Assembly: GCA_041666685.1 (NCBI GenBank)
Contig: JBAYGJ010000001.1
Span: forward strand, 1 to 64,000
Direction: 5' to 3'
Length of the DNA stretch: 64,000 bases
From: JBAYGJ01 sp041666685
GTDB lineage: Bacteria; Patescibacteriota; Patescibacteriia; UBA10025; JAHIVO01
Below, piece after piece: positions 1 through 7,429 of this stretch. Under the pieces are notes generated by a model that did no database searches, had not been told where the DNA came from, and was given only the letters and a program-made list of their open reading frames with translations. Position numbers and translations under genes: made by a program. Position 1 is the first letter of the stretch. Each line of letters opens with the position of its first letter.

Positions 1-10
1 AGATCACTCT

Positions 11-36
11 GAGCGAAGCGAAGTGAGCCGAAGGGT
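11..36. repeat. Degenerate copy of a GAGCGAAG..CCGAAGGGT interspersed element
   Basis: The first 40 bases contain CTGAGCGAAGCGAAG then TGAGCCGAAGGGT. This matches the core of the perfect inverted repeat at 21177-21204 (CCTGAGCGAAGCCGAAGGG). It lies upstream of the purH promoter and appears cut by the window edge. I infer a scattered intergenic repeat; function unknown. Confidence 0.5.
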
Positions 37-90
37 TGGGTCCGCTCTGTTTTGTTGTACCGGCAAATCAGCCTTGTCGGCCTTTTTGTA

Positions 91-120
91 TTGACAAGGA
101 CCTAAAAATTTTGCTAAGGT
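91..120 (+). promoter_or_regulatory. purH promoter, extended -10
   Basis: TTGACA (91-96), an 18-nt spacer and TGCTAAGGT (112-120), read as an extended -10 (TGN followed by TAAGGT). The fused purC-purE gene has the same -35 and the same TGCTAAGGT at the same spacing. Transcription would start near 127, giving an A/C-rich leader of about 63 nt with no visible purine riboswitch. Confidence 0.6.
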
Positions 121-189
121 GCCCTAATACACAAACAGAAAACCAATAATAAACACAGTCACTTTCACATTCATACAGAAGGACATATC

Positions 190-1839
190 ATGAGTATTCC
201 TGAAAATCAGATGAATGCCCTGATCTCGGCATTCAACAAAAACGGTCTGATCGAACGCGCGAAAAGGTTGTTGGCACTCGGCTGGCACTTGTTTGCGTCA
301 GGTGGTACGGCCAAACACCTTATCGCGGCAGGATTACCGGTCACGGACATCGCTGACCTCACTGGTCTAGGCGCCGTGCTTGGGCACCGTGTCGTCACCC
401 TCCAGCCTCCGGTACACGGTGGCTTGTTGGTCAATTTGTCAGAAATTGAACAGATTGAGGAAATCCTCCGGCTGAAGTGGCCGATTTTCCAGCTGGTACA
501 CGTCGACGTCTACCCGTTCCGCGAAGAAATGCTTCGGGCCGGCGCCACGTTCGCATCCATCCTGGAAAAAATCGATATCGGCGGTCCGACCATGCTCAAA
601 TCAGGAGCAAAAGGACTCCGCATAACGACCACTTGCCTGTCCGATTTGGACTGGGCTCTGGACCAGCTGACGGCCAATGGCGACCTGACTTTCGAGGAAC
701 GGCGGCGGCTGTCCGGAAAAGCGTTTGCGTTTGTCGCCCGGTACTACGGCTGGGTGGCGGAGTTCATGAGCGAAGGCGAGTACAAGACCATCGTCGGACG
801 GCGCGTTGGCAAGCACAAGAAAGGCGAAAATGCCTGGATGGGCCCGTATACCGTCTACTCGACAGACAGTGGCGACCCACTCTCCCTGCCTGACCATCTG
901 GTCCAGGAAGGTGGCATCGACTGCAGTTTCGTCAACTACTGCGACTACGAGCGGATCCTCCAGGTACTGACCCATATTGCGGCAAACTTCCAGGTCAACG
1001 GCTGGCCCATGCCCTACATCGCCATCGCGGTAAAACATGGCAATCCGTGCGGAGCTTCATTCGGCCGAACGGCGCGGGAAGCCTTGGAGAACATGATCAA
1101 TGGCGATACGCGGGCTATCCATGGCGCTGTCGTCATCCTCAACTTCATGCTGGACACGGTCGGCGCCGAAACGCTTGCCTACTACAACTATTCCGGCCCG
1201 AGGAAGCGGATTCTGCACAGCATCATCGCTCCTGCCATCGATGACGCTGCCAAGACGGTCCTGCAGGGCAAGGAAGAAAAGTGCCGATTCCTGACGCACA
1301 GCGGACTGGCCATACTCGCCCCCTTCGGCGACCTGACAGCCGATGTCCTCGACCGCGCCGAACGAATCCGCTACATCCGCGGCGGTTTCATCACCGGGTC
1401 TAACTACACCAAGACGTTCAATGTCTCCAATCCCAACTTGGTTAAGGAAGGAGCCGAACTGGACCTCATCCAGCAGCAGACACTGACACTCGGTGAGGCC
1501 ATCAACATGTCCAGCAATTCCAACACGTCTACGCTGGTCAAAGACGGCATGCTGATCGGCAATGGCGTCGGCCAGCAGGATCGGGTTGGCGGTACCGAAC
1601 TCGCCATCAAGAGAGCGAAGGACGCTGGACATGACACGAAGGGATCAATTAATATCCAGGATTCGTTCTTCCCGTTTCCAGATGGTGCAGAACGGGCAAT
1701 CGAAGCTGGGGCTATTGCCATCCTGGCCACCTCCGGCTCGACAGTCAGCGATAAAAAAGTCCGTAAGACTATTTCCGACGCTGGCGTGACGTACTGGACG
1801 CTGCCTGACGATGAGGATCGCCGGTTCAGCAACCATTGA
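190..1839 (+). CDS. purH: Bifunctional AICAR formyltransferase / IMP cyclohydrolase PurH
   Basis: Catalyses the last two steps of IMP synthesis in the cytoplasm: formylation of AICAR, then ring closure of FAICAR. The N-terminal ~190 residues are the MGS-like cyclohydrolase domain, with FASGGTAKHL, VYPF and DIGGPTML..GAK motifs. The C-terminal part is AICARFT with the catalytic KHGNPCG, an NTSTLVKDG stretch and a conserved end (DSFFPFPDGAERA). At 549 aa it is slightly longer than the usual 510-530. AGAAGGA lies 7 nt before the ATG and fixes the start. Odd point: the family motif R-V-K-T-L-H-P reads RVVTLQP here, so a cyclohydrolase lysine and histidine are replaced while the Tyr, Asp and second Lys positions are kept. 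A hairpin terminator follows. Confidence 0.93.
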   Translation: MSIPENQMNALISAFNKNGLIERAKRLLALGWHLFASGGTAKHLIAAGLPVTDIADLTGLGAVLGHRVVTLQPPVHGGLLVNLSEIEQIEEILRLKWPIFQLVHVDVYPFREEMLRAGATFASILEKIDIGGPTMLKSGAKGLRITTTCLSDLDWALDQLTANGDLTFEERRRLSGKAFAFVARYYGWVAEFMSEGEYKTIVGRRVGKHKKGENAWMGPYTVYSTDSGDPLSLPDHLVQEGGIDCSFVNYCDYERILQVLTHIAANFQVNGWPMPYIAIAVKHGNPCGASFGRTAREALENMINGDTRAIHGAVVILNFMLDTVGAETLAYYNYSGPRKRILHSIIAPAIDDAAKTVLQGKEEKCRFLTHSGLAILAPFGDLTADVLDRAERIRYIRGGFITGSNYTKTFNVSNPNLVKEGAELDLIQQQTLTLGEAINMSSNSNTSTLVKDGMLIGNGVGQQDRVGGTELAIKRAKDAGHDTKGSINIQDSFFPFPDGAERAIEAGAIAILATSGSTVSDKKVRKTISDAGVTYWTLPDDEDRRFSNH

Positions 1840-1866
1840 TTTCATTTTTCGCATTTTGTACACGAA

Positions 1867-1902
1867 ACGGCTCCCCTCAAAAGGAGCCGTATTTTATTTT
1901 TT
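1867..1902 (+). terminator. Intrinsic terminator of purH
   Basis: 8-bp perfect stem ACGGCTCC (1867-1874) / GGAGCCGT (1883-1890) with an 8-nt loop, followed by a T-rich tract (1891-1902). Confidence 0.85.
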
Positions 1903-1965
1903 ACGCAAAGCGGTAAAAATATCCTGAGTCGCGAATAAACAAGTGACGAAGGATCCCCTTGTATA

Positions 1966-1995
1966 TTGACAAAATTGTTTCAAATCTGCTAAGGT
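1966..1995 (+). promoter_or_regulatory. purC-purE promoter, extended -10
   Basis: TTGACA (1966-1971), 18-nt spacer, TGCTAAGGT (1987-1995). It is the same architecture and -10 sequence as the purH promoter about 1.9 kb upstream, again with an A/C-rich leader (about 63 nt), suggesting co-regulation of the two purine genes. Confidence 0.6.
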
Positions 1996-2064
1996 AACGA
2001 AACTCAAACAAAATAAACCAGTTAAAATCGTTTCATTTCAACCCTATCAGTATGGAGGCCTTTC

Positions 2065-3645
2065 ATGTCGACAATCGCCCAAAAGGTGAAAACCTTCCTG
2101 TCGCCCGCCCGACGGAGGCAGAAGAGGTTACAGGCTTCGGGACTGAAGCTGCTGAACCGTGGCAAGGTCCGCGACACGTACCAGCTGCCGAACTCGAAGT
2201 ACCTGCTGTCTGTGGTTTCCGACGGCATCAGCATCTTCGACATCGTCCTCAATTTCATCATCCCGTTCAAGGGATATGTCCTCAACCTGTTGTCCGTCTT
2301 CTGGTTCAAGAAGCTGGAAGAACAGGGGTTCCGGACGCATTTTGTGGCGGCCGGAGCTGACATCGACGAGTATTTGCCGGAGTCGCTTCGCGGAAACACC
2401 GACCTGCAGGCACGGGCCATGGTCATCAAGAAACTGAAGATGTACGAGTACGAATTCATTTACCGCTACGTACTCACCGGCAGCGTTCTGGACGAATACA
2501 AGCGCACCGGCATGGTGGCTGGCCACAGTCTCCCGCCTGGACTGCAGGACGGCGATCTCCTGCCTCGCCCGATATTCACCCCTTCGACCAAAGCGACGAC
2601 CGGACACGACGTCAATGTCACCGCCGAGGAAGTATTGGCCAAATACGCGCGGGCGGTGATGATGGGCTACGAAATTTTCGTTTTCGCCATCCAGTTCGCT
2701 TTGGACCACGGCATCCTGCTGGCGGACACCAAGTTCGAACTCGGCGAAGACGAAGATGGCAATGTCTATCTCGGCGACGAGGTACTCACGCCCGACTCCA
2801 GCCGTTTCTGGCTCAATGTCGTGTGGCTCGCTAGCCGGAAAAAAGTGGAACGGAAAGCGCCGTCCTCATTCGACAAACAGCCGGTCAGAAATGCGGGTAT
2901 CGAGATGGGGATCAAAACCCTGGACAACACGTCGGCTGACGACATCAAGCAGGCGTGGTCCTGGAAAGGCACACTCGACCTCGTCCGCAATACGACGTTG
3001 AGGTACCGGTACATCTTCTGGCGCCTCACCGGGCAGACGGTCGAGGACTTCGCCCGTGAACTGCGGGTCGAACTCGACCGGCCGCGCAGGAACGTCGTCA
3101 TCCTGCTGGGCAGCGAAAGCGACCTTACCGAACAGTTACGGAAAGTTGTCGCTGATGCACTCACTGAGTACATCCCCTCTGGACAGATAACGTCCATCCG
3201 CGTGGTGACCAATTTCAGCTGCCACCGCCAGTACGGGGCGATGAACGCGTTTGCCAGGACCGGCAGGCTGGAAATCCCCACTGACGGCGGATCGGATATC
3301 AGCAGGCTCCGGCTTTCCGATATCGACTGCATCGTCGCCGGCGCCGGCATGGCAGCCCAGCTGCCGGCCATGCTGAAAGCGGCACTGGCGGCCTACGGCA
3401 AGTCGATTCCGATCATCGGTCTGGGATTCGGCACACCGCATACCGACGCATTCGAGGCGGCAAGGCTGTCGATCAGCCAGTTGCCGCCCGGTTCAACCGT
3501 ACATACGGACGAAATCAACGGTCAGGTCTACATGAACGCGGAAGGCCTGACGGCGGCTCTCGCACGGATCGCCACCGGCGAATTCCCCCCTCTGGATCCG
3601 CCGACTATCAAGCCCATTCACATCGACGTTCGTATCGCCGTATAA
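2065..3645 (+). CDS. purCE: Fused SAICAR synthetase (PurC) - AIR carboxylase-like (PurE)
   Basis: The N-terminal ~315 residues are PurC, which condenses CAIR with aspartate. Visible motifs are RGKVRDTYQL, SDGISIFD, FTPSTKA, LLADTKFELG, DEVLTPDSSRFW and SFDKQPVR. From about residue 345 a PurE domain follows: VVILLGSESDL, a CHRQ histidine motif, AGAGMAAQLPAML and PIIGLGFG. Domain order matches animal PAICS rather than the separate purC and purE genes usual in bacteria. The PurE half is divergent: the SAHRTP motif reads SCHRQY and the usual AAHLPG is AAQLPA. GGAGG at 2054-2058 sits 6 nt before the ATG. Single-gene unit with its own promoter and terminator. Confidence 0.9.
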   Translation: MSTIAQKVKTFLSPARRRQKRLQASGLKLLNRGKVRDTYQLPNSKYLLSVVSDGISIFDIVLNFIIPFKGYVLNLLSVFWFKKLEEQGFRTHFVAAGADIDEYLPESLRGNTDLQARAMVIKKLKMYEYEFIYRYVLTGSVLDEYKRTGMVAGHSLPPGLQDGDLLPRPIFTPSTKATTGHDVNVTAEEVLAKYARAVMMGYEIFVFAIQFALDHGILLADTKFELGEDEDGNVYLGDEVLTPDSSRFWLNVVWLASRKKVERKAPSSFDKQPVRNAGIEMGIKTLDNTSADDIKQAWSWKGTLDLVRNTTLRYRYIFWRLTGQTVEDFARELRVELDRPRRNVVILLGSESDLTEQLRKVVADALTEYIPSGQITSIRVVTNFSCHRQYGAMNAFARTGRLEIPTDGGSDISRLRLSDIDCIVAGAGMAAQLPAMLKAALAAYGKSIPIIGLGFGTPHTDAFEAARLSISQLPPGSTVHTDEINGQVYMNAEGLTAALARIATGEFPPLDPPTIKPIHIDVRIAV

Positions 3646-3673
3646 AGGCGACACTGCGCCATCACCTTCATTC

Positions 3674-3702
3674 AAGGCTCGGATACCCGAGCCTTCTTTT
3701 TA
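3674..3702 (+). terminator. Intrinsic terminator of purC-purE
   Basis: AAGGCTCGG (3674-3682) / CCGAGCCTT (3687-3695), 9-bp perfect stem with a 4-nt loop, then CTTTTTAT. Confidence 0.9.
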
Positions 3703-3738
3703 TTAAAAAAATTGCGCTGCCCACAGGCACAGCGCAAT
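3703..3738 (-). terminator. Intrinsic terminator of the small 4-TM gene
   Basis: On the minus strand ATTGCGCTG (3738-3730) pairs with CAGCGCAAT (3719-3711), followed by a run of T (complement of 3705-3710). It stands back to back with the plus-strand terminator of purC-purE, so the converging units are insulated. Confidence 0.85.
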
Positions 3739-3757
3739 TCTATCATTCGAATGCATC

Positions 3758-4111
3758 TCAACCGATGAGACCATGCACACCGCTCATGACGAGCAGACAG
3801 CACGGGACACTGAGCCAAAATGCAGTCGTTTCACGGTCGTTGGTAGCCAACGTGACGCGGAACACCCATGTCAATGTCAGCGCGACAACCAATGCGATCA
3901 GGGCAGTCACCTGTCCGCCGTAGTTCACCCACGACACGATGGAAAAATGATACCCTGCATATCCGGCGCACACCATGGCGAGGATATGGAGCACCAAGCT
4001 TCCTTTTCGTGAAGCGGGTACGCGTCCCATGGCCAAGGCAATCAGGATGATCATCAAGGCCGCGGAAAAGTACGGCAGTACAGCAAGTATCTGCTCAACT
4101 GGAAACTTCAT
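3758..4111 (-). CDS. Small hydrophobic four-helix membrane protein, unknown function
   Basis: 117 aa with about four predicted transmembrane segments (residues ~7-28, ~38-55, ~66-87, ~96-116) separated by short loops, one of them the basic GRVPASRKGS. No catalytic motif or family is recognised. It has a strong SD (AAGGAGG, 5 nt before the ATG) and its own promoter and terminator, so it is a monocistronic gene placed convergent to purC-purE. The arrangement of short helices could fit a small channel, transporter subunit or immunity-type protein, but nothing in the sequence decides this. Confidence 0.75.
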   Translation of the reverse strand: MKFPVEQILAVLPYFSAALMIILIALAMGRVPASRKGSLVLHILAMVCAGYAGYHFSIVSWVNYGGQVTALIALVVALTLTWVFRVTLATNDRETTAFWLSVPCCLLVMSGVHGLIG

Positions 4112-4176
4112 ACTTCCCTCCTTTCAGAAGGTTCAAAAATTCAATTAAATATACATCCATAAACCGAATACGTCAA
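4048..4176 (-). promoter_or_regulatory. Promoter region of the small 4-TM gene
   Basis: Minus-strand TTGACG (4176-4171), 17-nt spacer, TATATT (4153-4148). The leader of about 30 nt carries the AAGGAGG SD. Confidence 0.6.
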
Positions 4177-4205
4177 GATTACTTATGCACCATTGTGCCA
4201 TACCC

Positions 4206-4234
4206 TTGACAAATCTCTGATAATCTGATAGTAT
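4206..4234 (+). promoter_or_regulatory. Promoter of the MYG1/DHH-like gene
   Basis: TTGACA (4206-4211), 17-nt spacer, TAGTAT (4229-4234) preceded by TGA, giving an extended -10. It would give a leader of about 110 nt before the GTG start at 4354. Confidence 0.65.
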
Positions 4235-4353
4235 AGACGGCTATCTTATATGCTCGTTCTTTGATAGCGAAAGAAACTCCGGCGGTTTTCGACTGGCAAC
4301 AGTTGGGAATTTTCACCGGGAAACCCGAAACATCCTCACGGAGGAGGTTCAAA

Positions 4354-5739
4354 GTGAACCTGGCAACATTTGTAGCAACGTTCGCACTCGTCGTCAAAAA
4401 GATTGTGACGCATTTTGCGCCACACTTGGACGAACTGCTGGCAGCAATCATTGTCAGAATGTATGGCAAAGATGCGCTGCCCGGGATCGAGACCGCGCCT
4501 ATCGAGGTACGGAAAGGAAACACTTCAGTTCGGATGGATCCGACTGAGTATCTGCGTCAATACGGCCATCTCATGATCGGCTGTGGCGAGTGGCAACTCG
4601 ACGAACACGGAGATGGCAATGAAGCCGTCTGTGCCGCCGACCTGGTCGCTCGCGAATTGGGTGTCAAAAACAACCCCAAACTGAAGCGGTTGCTTGATTT
4701 TGTCCGCCGGGAAGATCTCGAAGGACACACGACAGCACTCGATCTGGCACAGTGCGTGAAAGTGATGAACTTCCACGCGAAACGCCGTCAGCCGAAGCAC
4801 ATGGAAGCCTGGCTCGCCACCGTGATACACCTGTACCTCAGTGACGACACCACCTTCCCGATCGTAGATCCGAAATGCCGCGTTCTGCCGCAGCTATATG
4901 CTCGCTGGCTGGACGAGAACCATTTCAAATCCACCGACCCGAATCTGAAACACCTGACCCGTTTGGTCAATGTACTGGCCAAGCAACCGGCGTCAATACT
5001 GTTCGACGCCGCTGAATGCACAGCGCTCCTCTGCGCCCACCATCCAGACGGCCAGGAGGCTGCTTATCGTTGGCTCGTGCCGATGTTCGAAGCTTTCATG
5101 GCCAAACAGGCGGACTTCCTACTTTCGGTCACCGCGCTGGAGTGCCAAAAAACTGAGATACTCCGGCCTCAGCCGAGAAGCCACATCAGCGAATGCTGGC
5201 AGGTAGTCACCGTCCCCCGGCAGTTCAACAATGGGGACCTGAAGTCGCTTAACGCTGCGGCTAGGTACCTGTACCGGTACCTCGACTTCCTCATTGTCCA
5301 GCGGCCAAATTCGGCCACCTCAATCCTCCAGCAGAAAGCCTTTTCCGGTGATATGCTGAGGATGATCGCCCGAGGTATTCGGCTCGAGGAACAGATCGCC
5401 GAAGGAATTCCATCCGACGAACTGACCGATGATTTCGACACACTGGGCGCACCGCGTCGCTTGGACTGTGCCAGCCGTTGGTACCTGTTCATTAATGAAC
5501 ATAACAACGGAGGCGCGCTGTTCAACGCGGCCTTCACCCAGCCGGAGATCAAACCAACCAGCATCATACTGGAAGATATCGCTAATGTCATACACGATAT
5601 CATCCTCCGCGTCGTCAGGACTGGCGCCACGGAATCGACCTGGTCACACTACGTCCTCCAGCGGCGCAACCGTCTGGACCGCGAATGCACCGCCAAGCCC
5701 GGCTGTAATAAGCTCGGTGACGTGGTAAAATTCGCTTAA
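4354..5739 (+). CDS. Predicted MYG1/DHH-like phosphohydrolase
   Basis: I place the start at GTG 4354, because GAGGAGG (4341-4347) sits 6 nt upstream; the reading frame stays open further 5' to 4261. This gives 461 aa. The N-terminus reads VTHFAPHLDELLAAIIVR, close to the first metal-binding motif of the MYG1/DHH superfamily (VTH..xHxDExxA). About 70 residues on, MIGCGEWQLDEHG resembles the 'GG..DHH' motif with DEH in place of DHH, followed by AADLVARELG and RREDLEG as in those proteins. The family holds exonucleases and phosphoesterases acting on short nucleotides. Function here is inferred from motifs only. Monocistronic, ended by a strong hairpin. Confidence 0.5.
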   Translation: MNLATFVATFALVVKKIVTHFAPHLDELLAAIIVRMYGKDALPGIETAPIEVRKGNTSVRMDPTEYLRQYGHLMIGCGEWQLDEHGDGNEAVCAADLVARELGVKNNPKLKRLLDFVRREDLEGHTTALDLAQCVKVMNFHAKRRQPKHMEAWLATVIHLYLSDDTTFPIVDPKCRVLPQLYARWLDENHFKSTDPNLKHLTRLVNVLAKQPASILFDAAECTALLCAHHPDGQEAAYRWLVPMFEAFMAKQADFLLSVTALECQKTEILRPQPRSHISECWQVVTVPRQFNNGDLKSLNAAARYLYRYLDFLIVQRPNSATSILQQKAFSGDMLRMIARGIRLEEQIAEGIPSDELTDDFDTLGAPRRLDCASRWYLFINEHNNGGALFNAAFTQPEIKPTSIILEDIANVIHDIILRVVRTGATESTWSHYVLQRRNRLDRECTAKPGCNKLGDVVKFA

Positions 5740-5769
5740 CTCGCCCTTTCATGTTGTTCCAATCCGAAA

Positions 5770-5806
5770 GACCCGACACTCACTTGAGTGCCGGGTCGTT
5801 TTTTTA
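5770..5806 (+). terminator. Intrinsic terminator of the MYG1-like gene, partly bidirectional
   Basis: GACCCGACACTCA (5770-5782) pairs with TGAGTGCCGGGTC (5785-5797) with one mismatch, followed by a T7 tract. Read from the minus strand it may also stop the surface operon, although the T tract on that side is weaker (TCTTTC). Confidence 0.85.
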
Positions 5807-7399
5807 TTAGTTTACTTCTATTACCCTGACCTGCGGACCGCCTCCGGATCTGGGCGTTACCAGCAATTCGTCCGTCCCATCATTATCGACATCTCCTCCG
5901 GCTACATTGGCTCCGCCCATGAATGTAGTTTGGAATCCATAGAATTGCGTAAGCAGTTTTTCCTGGGCATTATATATTTTTATAAGTGGCTGTGCGTTAT
6001 TTCCCACGCCAACGACGATCTCCTTGTTACCGTCCCCGTTCACATCAACCCCAGCCACCGATACGCCACCGCGATATGTTGTGCCAAACGCATAGAAACC
6101 GGGCGACAAACGGACGATTGAATTCGTTTTTATCTTGAAAATCTGGATGTGTGGAGCCCCGACCTCTGGACCTGTAACGATTTCGTCGCGACCGTCACTG
6201 TCGATATCAGCGGTCGTCACTCTGATCCCGCCCCGGAACGTTTTTGCGTAGGCAAAAAAGTTGGCCGAGGCTCTCCCGGAAGCGTCATAGACCATGACCT
6301 GGGATCCGCCACCCTGCCCGGCCGCGACGATTATTTCCTGCGTGCCGTTCCCGTCGATATCGCCGCACGAGATGTTGGTGCCGCCGGTAAATTTTCCGTC
6401 AAATACCATAAACCCATTATTGATCACCTGGCCAGTTGAGCTGAATATCTTTACGATCGGCCATCCGCCTTTTCCCTGACCAGTAATGATTTCATCTTTC
6501 CCGTCGCCGTTCACGTCACAGGTGGCGACATTAACCCCGTTCCGTAGCCGAGAATCATACGCGAAAAACTGGCTCAATACATTGCCGGACCTATCAAAAA
6601 TCCTGACTTGCGGAGCCAACCCTGACCCGGTACCGACGACGATCTCCCACTGCTCATTATCTGCAACGTTCCCCGAGCTGATCGGGAATCCGCCTCGCGT
6701 TTTAGTAGAAAAGGCAAAGAATGACGTCCCAGATGCAACCGGATAACGGGGAGTCGGTGCCGGTTCTGCTGGCGGCGTGGTGCTGGTCGAGCAGTCAAAA
6801 CTGAGCACCGGTCGGTTGACCGTCGTACCGCATGCATTGGCATCAGTACATGTTCGGGTCTCCTGGTTATTAGTACAGGCTGACCAATTGCTGCACTGCC
6901 AGCTTTCAAAACAGGTCAATAACGAGGCGGCAGCTGTTCTTTTGCTGGCGATATTCGACAGAGCGGAAGCGTTGTTCACTTCATCATATGTCTTCAGCGC
7001 AAAATAATAGGTCGTGTCCGGCGATAAACCGCTGACCTGCAAGCTTTCCGTCTGGCCGGCTGCTTTTGGGGTAGGCGGGCTGGCAATAACCGTCGCTGAG
7101 CTCCAGCTTGACTCGGTAATCAGCTGATTGGAATACCTGATGTCATACCGCGTCGCCTGACCAGTAGTGCCATCGTCACCTGGCGCCGTCCATGATAACG
7201 TTACGGAGTTGGTTGTATCATCGGCAGCTGCTTCCACGCCAGCCGCAAAAACTTGATGAACCGGCCAATTATTTTGTGAAGTATCGACAAAAACATATCC
7301 AAACGCAACGGCAAATAAAAACACTGCTGCCAACCCAAGGGCCGTATCGATACGGATTGATATTCGAGTTAGGGTTTTTTGATTTGTACCGGTAAACAT
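5807..7399 (-). CDS. Surface protein: FnIII + TSP1-like + six-blade FG-GAP propeller
   Basis: 530 aa, exported by an N-terminal hydrophobic segment (residues ~20-40) ending near QVFAAG. Residues ~52-140 form a fibronectin type III domain (SVTLSWTAPGDDG, RYDIRYS) whose first strand looks missing. Residues ~160-205 form a Cys/Trp module, CFESWQCSNWSAC, of thrombospondin type 1 character. From ~225 there are six repeats of the form FFAYxxxxRGG..DVNGDGxxEII, that is FG-GAP/VCBS blades with Ca-binding DxNGDG loops. The propeller is homologous over its full length to the one in 12874-16230. Last gene of the five-gene surface operon; 30 AT-rich nt separate it from the gene before, without an SD. Probably an adhesin or matrix protein. 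Confidence 0.8.
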   Translation of the reverse strand: MFTGTNQKTLTRISIRIDTALGLAAVFLFAVAFGYVFVDTSQNNWPVHQVFAAGVEAAADDTTNSVTLSWTAPGDDGTTGQATRYDIRYSNQLITESSWSSATVIASPPTPKAAGQTESLQVSGLSPDTTYYFALKTYDEVNNASALSNIASKRTAAASLLTCFESWQCSNWSACTNNQETRTCTDANACGTTVNRPVLSFDCSTSTTPPAEPAPTPRYPVASGTSFFAFSTKTRGGFPISSGNVADNEQWEIVVGTGSGLAPQVRIFDRSGNVLSQFFAYDSRLRNGVNVATCDVNGDGKDEIITGQGKGGWPIVKIFSSTGQVINNGFMVFDGKFTGGTNISCGDIDGNGTQEIIVAAGQGGGSQVMVYDASGRASANFFAYAKTFRGGIRVTTADIDSDGRDEIVTGPEVGAPHIQIFKIKTNSIVRLSPGFYAFGTTYRGGVSVAGVDVNGDGNKEIVVGVGNNAQPLIKIYNAQEKLLTQFYGFQTTFMGGANVAGGDVDNDGTDELLVTPRSGGGPQVRVIEVN

Positions 7400-7429
7400 A
7401 ATGTAATGTAAATTATTGAATTATAAATA

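Noticed and set aside
1057..1632. 191-codon minus-strand frame inside purH
   Set aside because: Antisense shadow of a well-conserved gene; no SD, and the purH protein has family motifs across the whole span.
2128..2709. 193-codon minus-strand frame inside purC-purE
   Set aside because: Shadow frame produced by GC-rich codon positions of PurC; no protein-like motifs.
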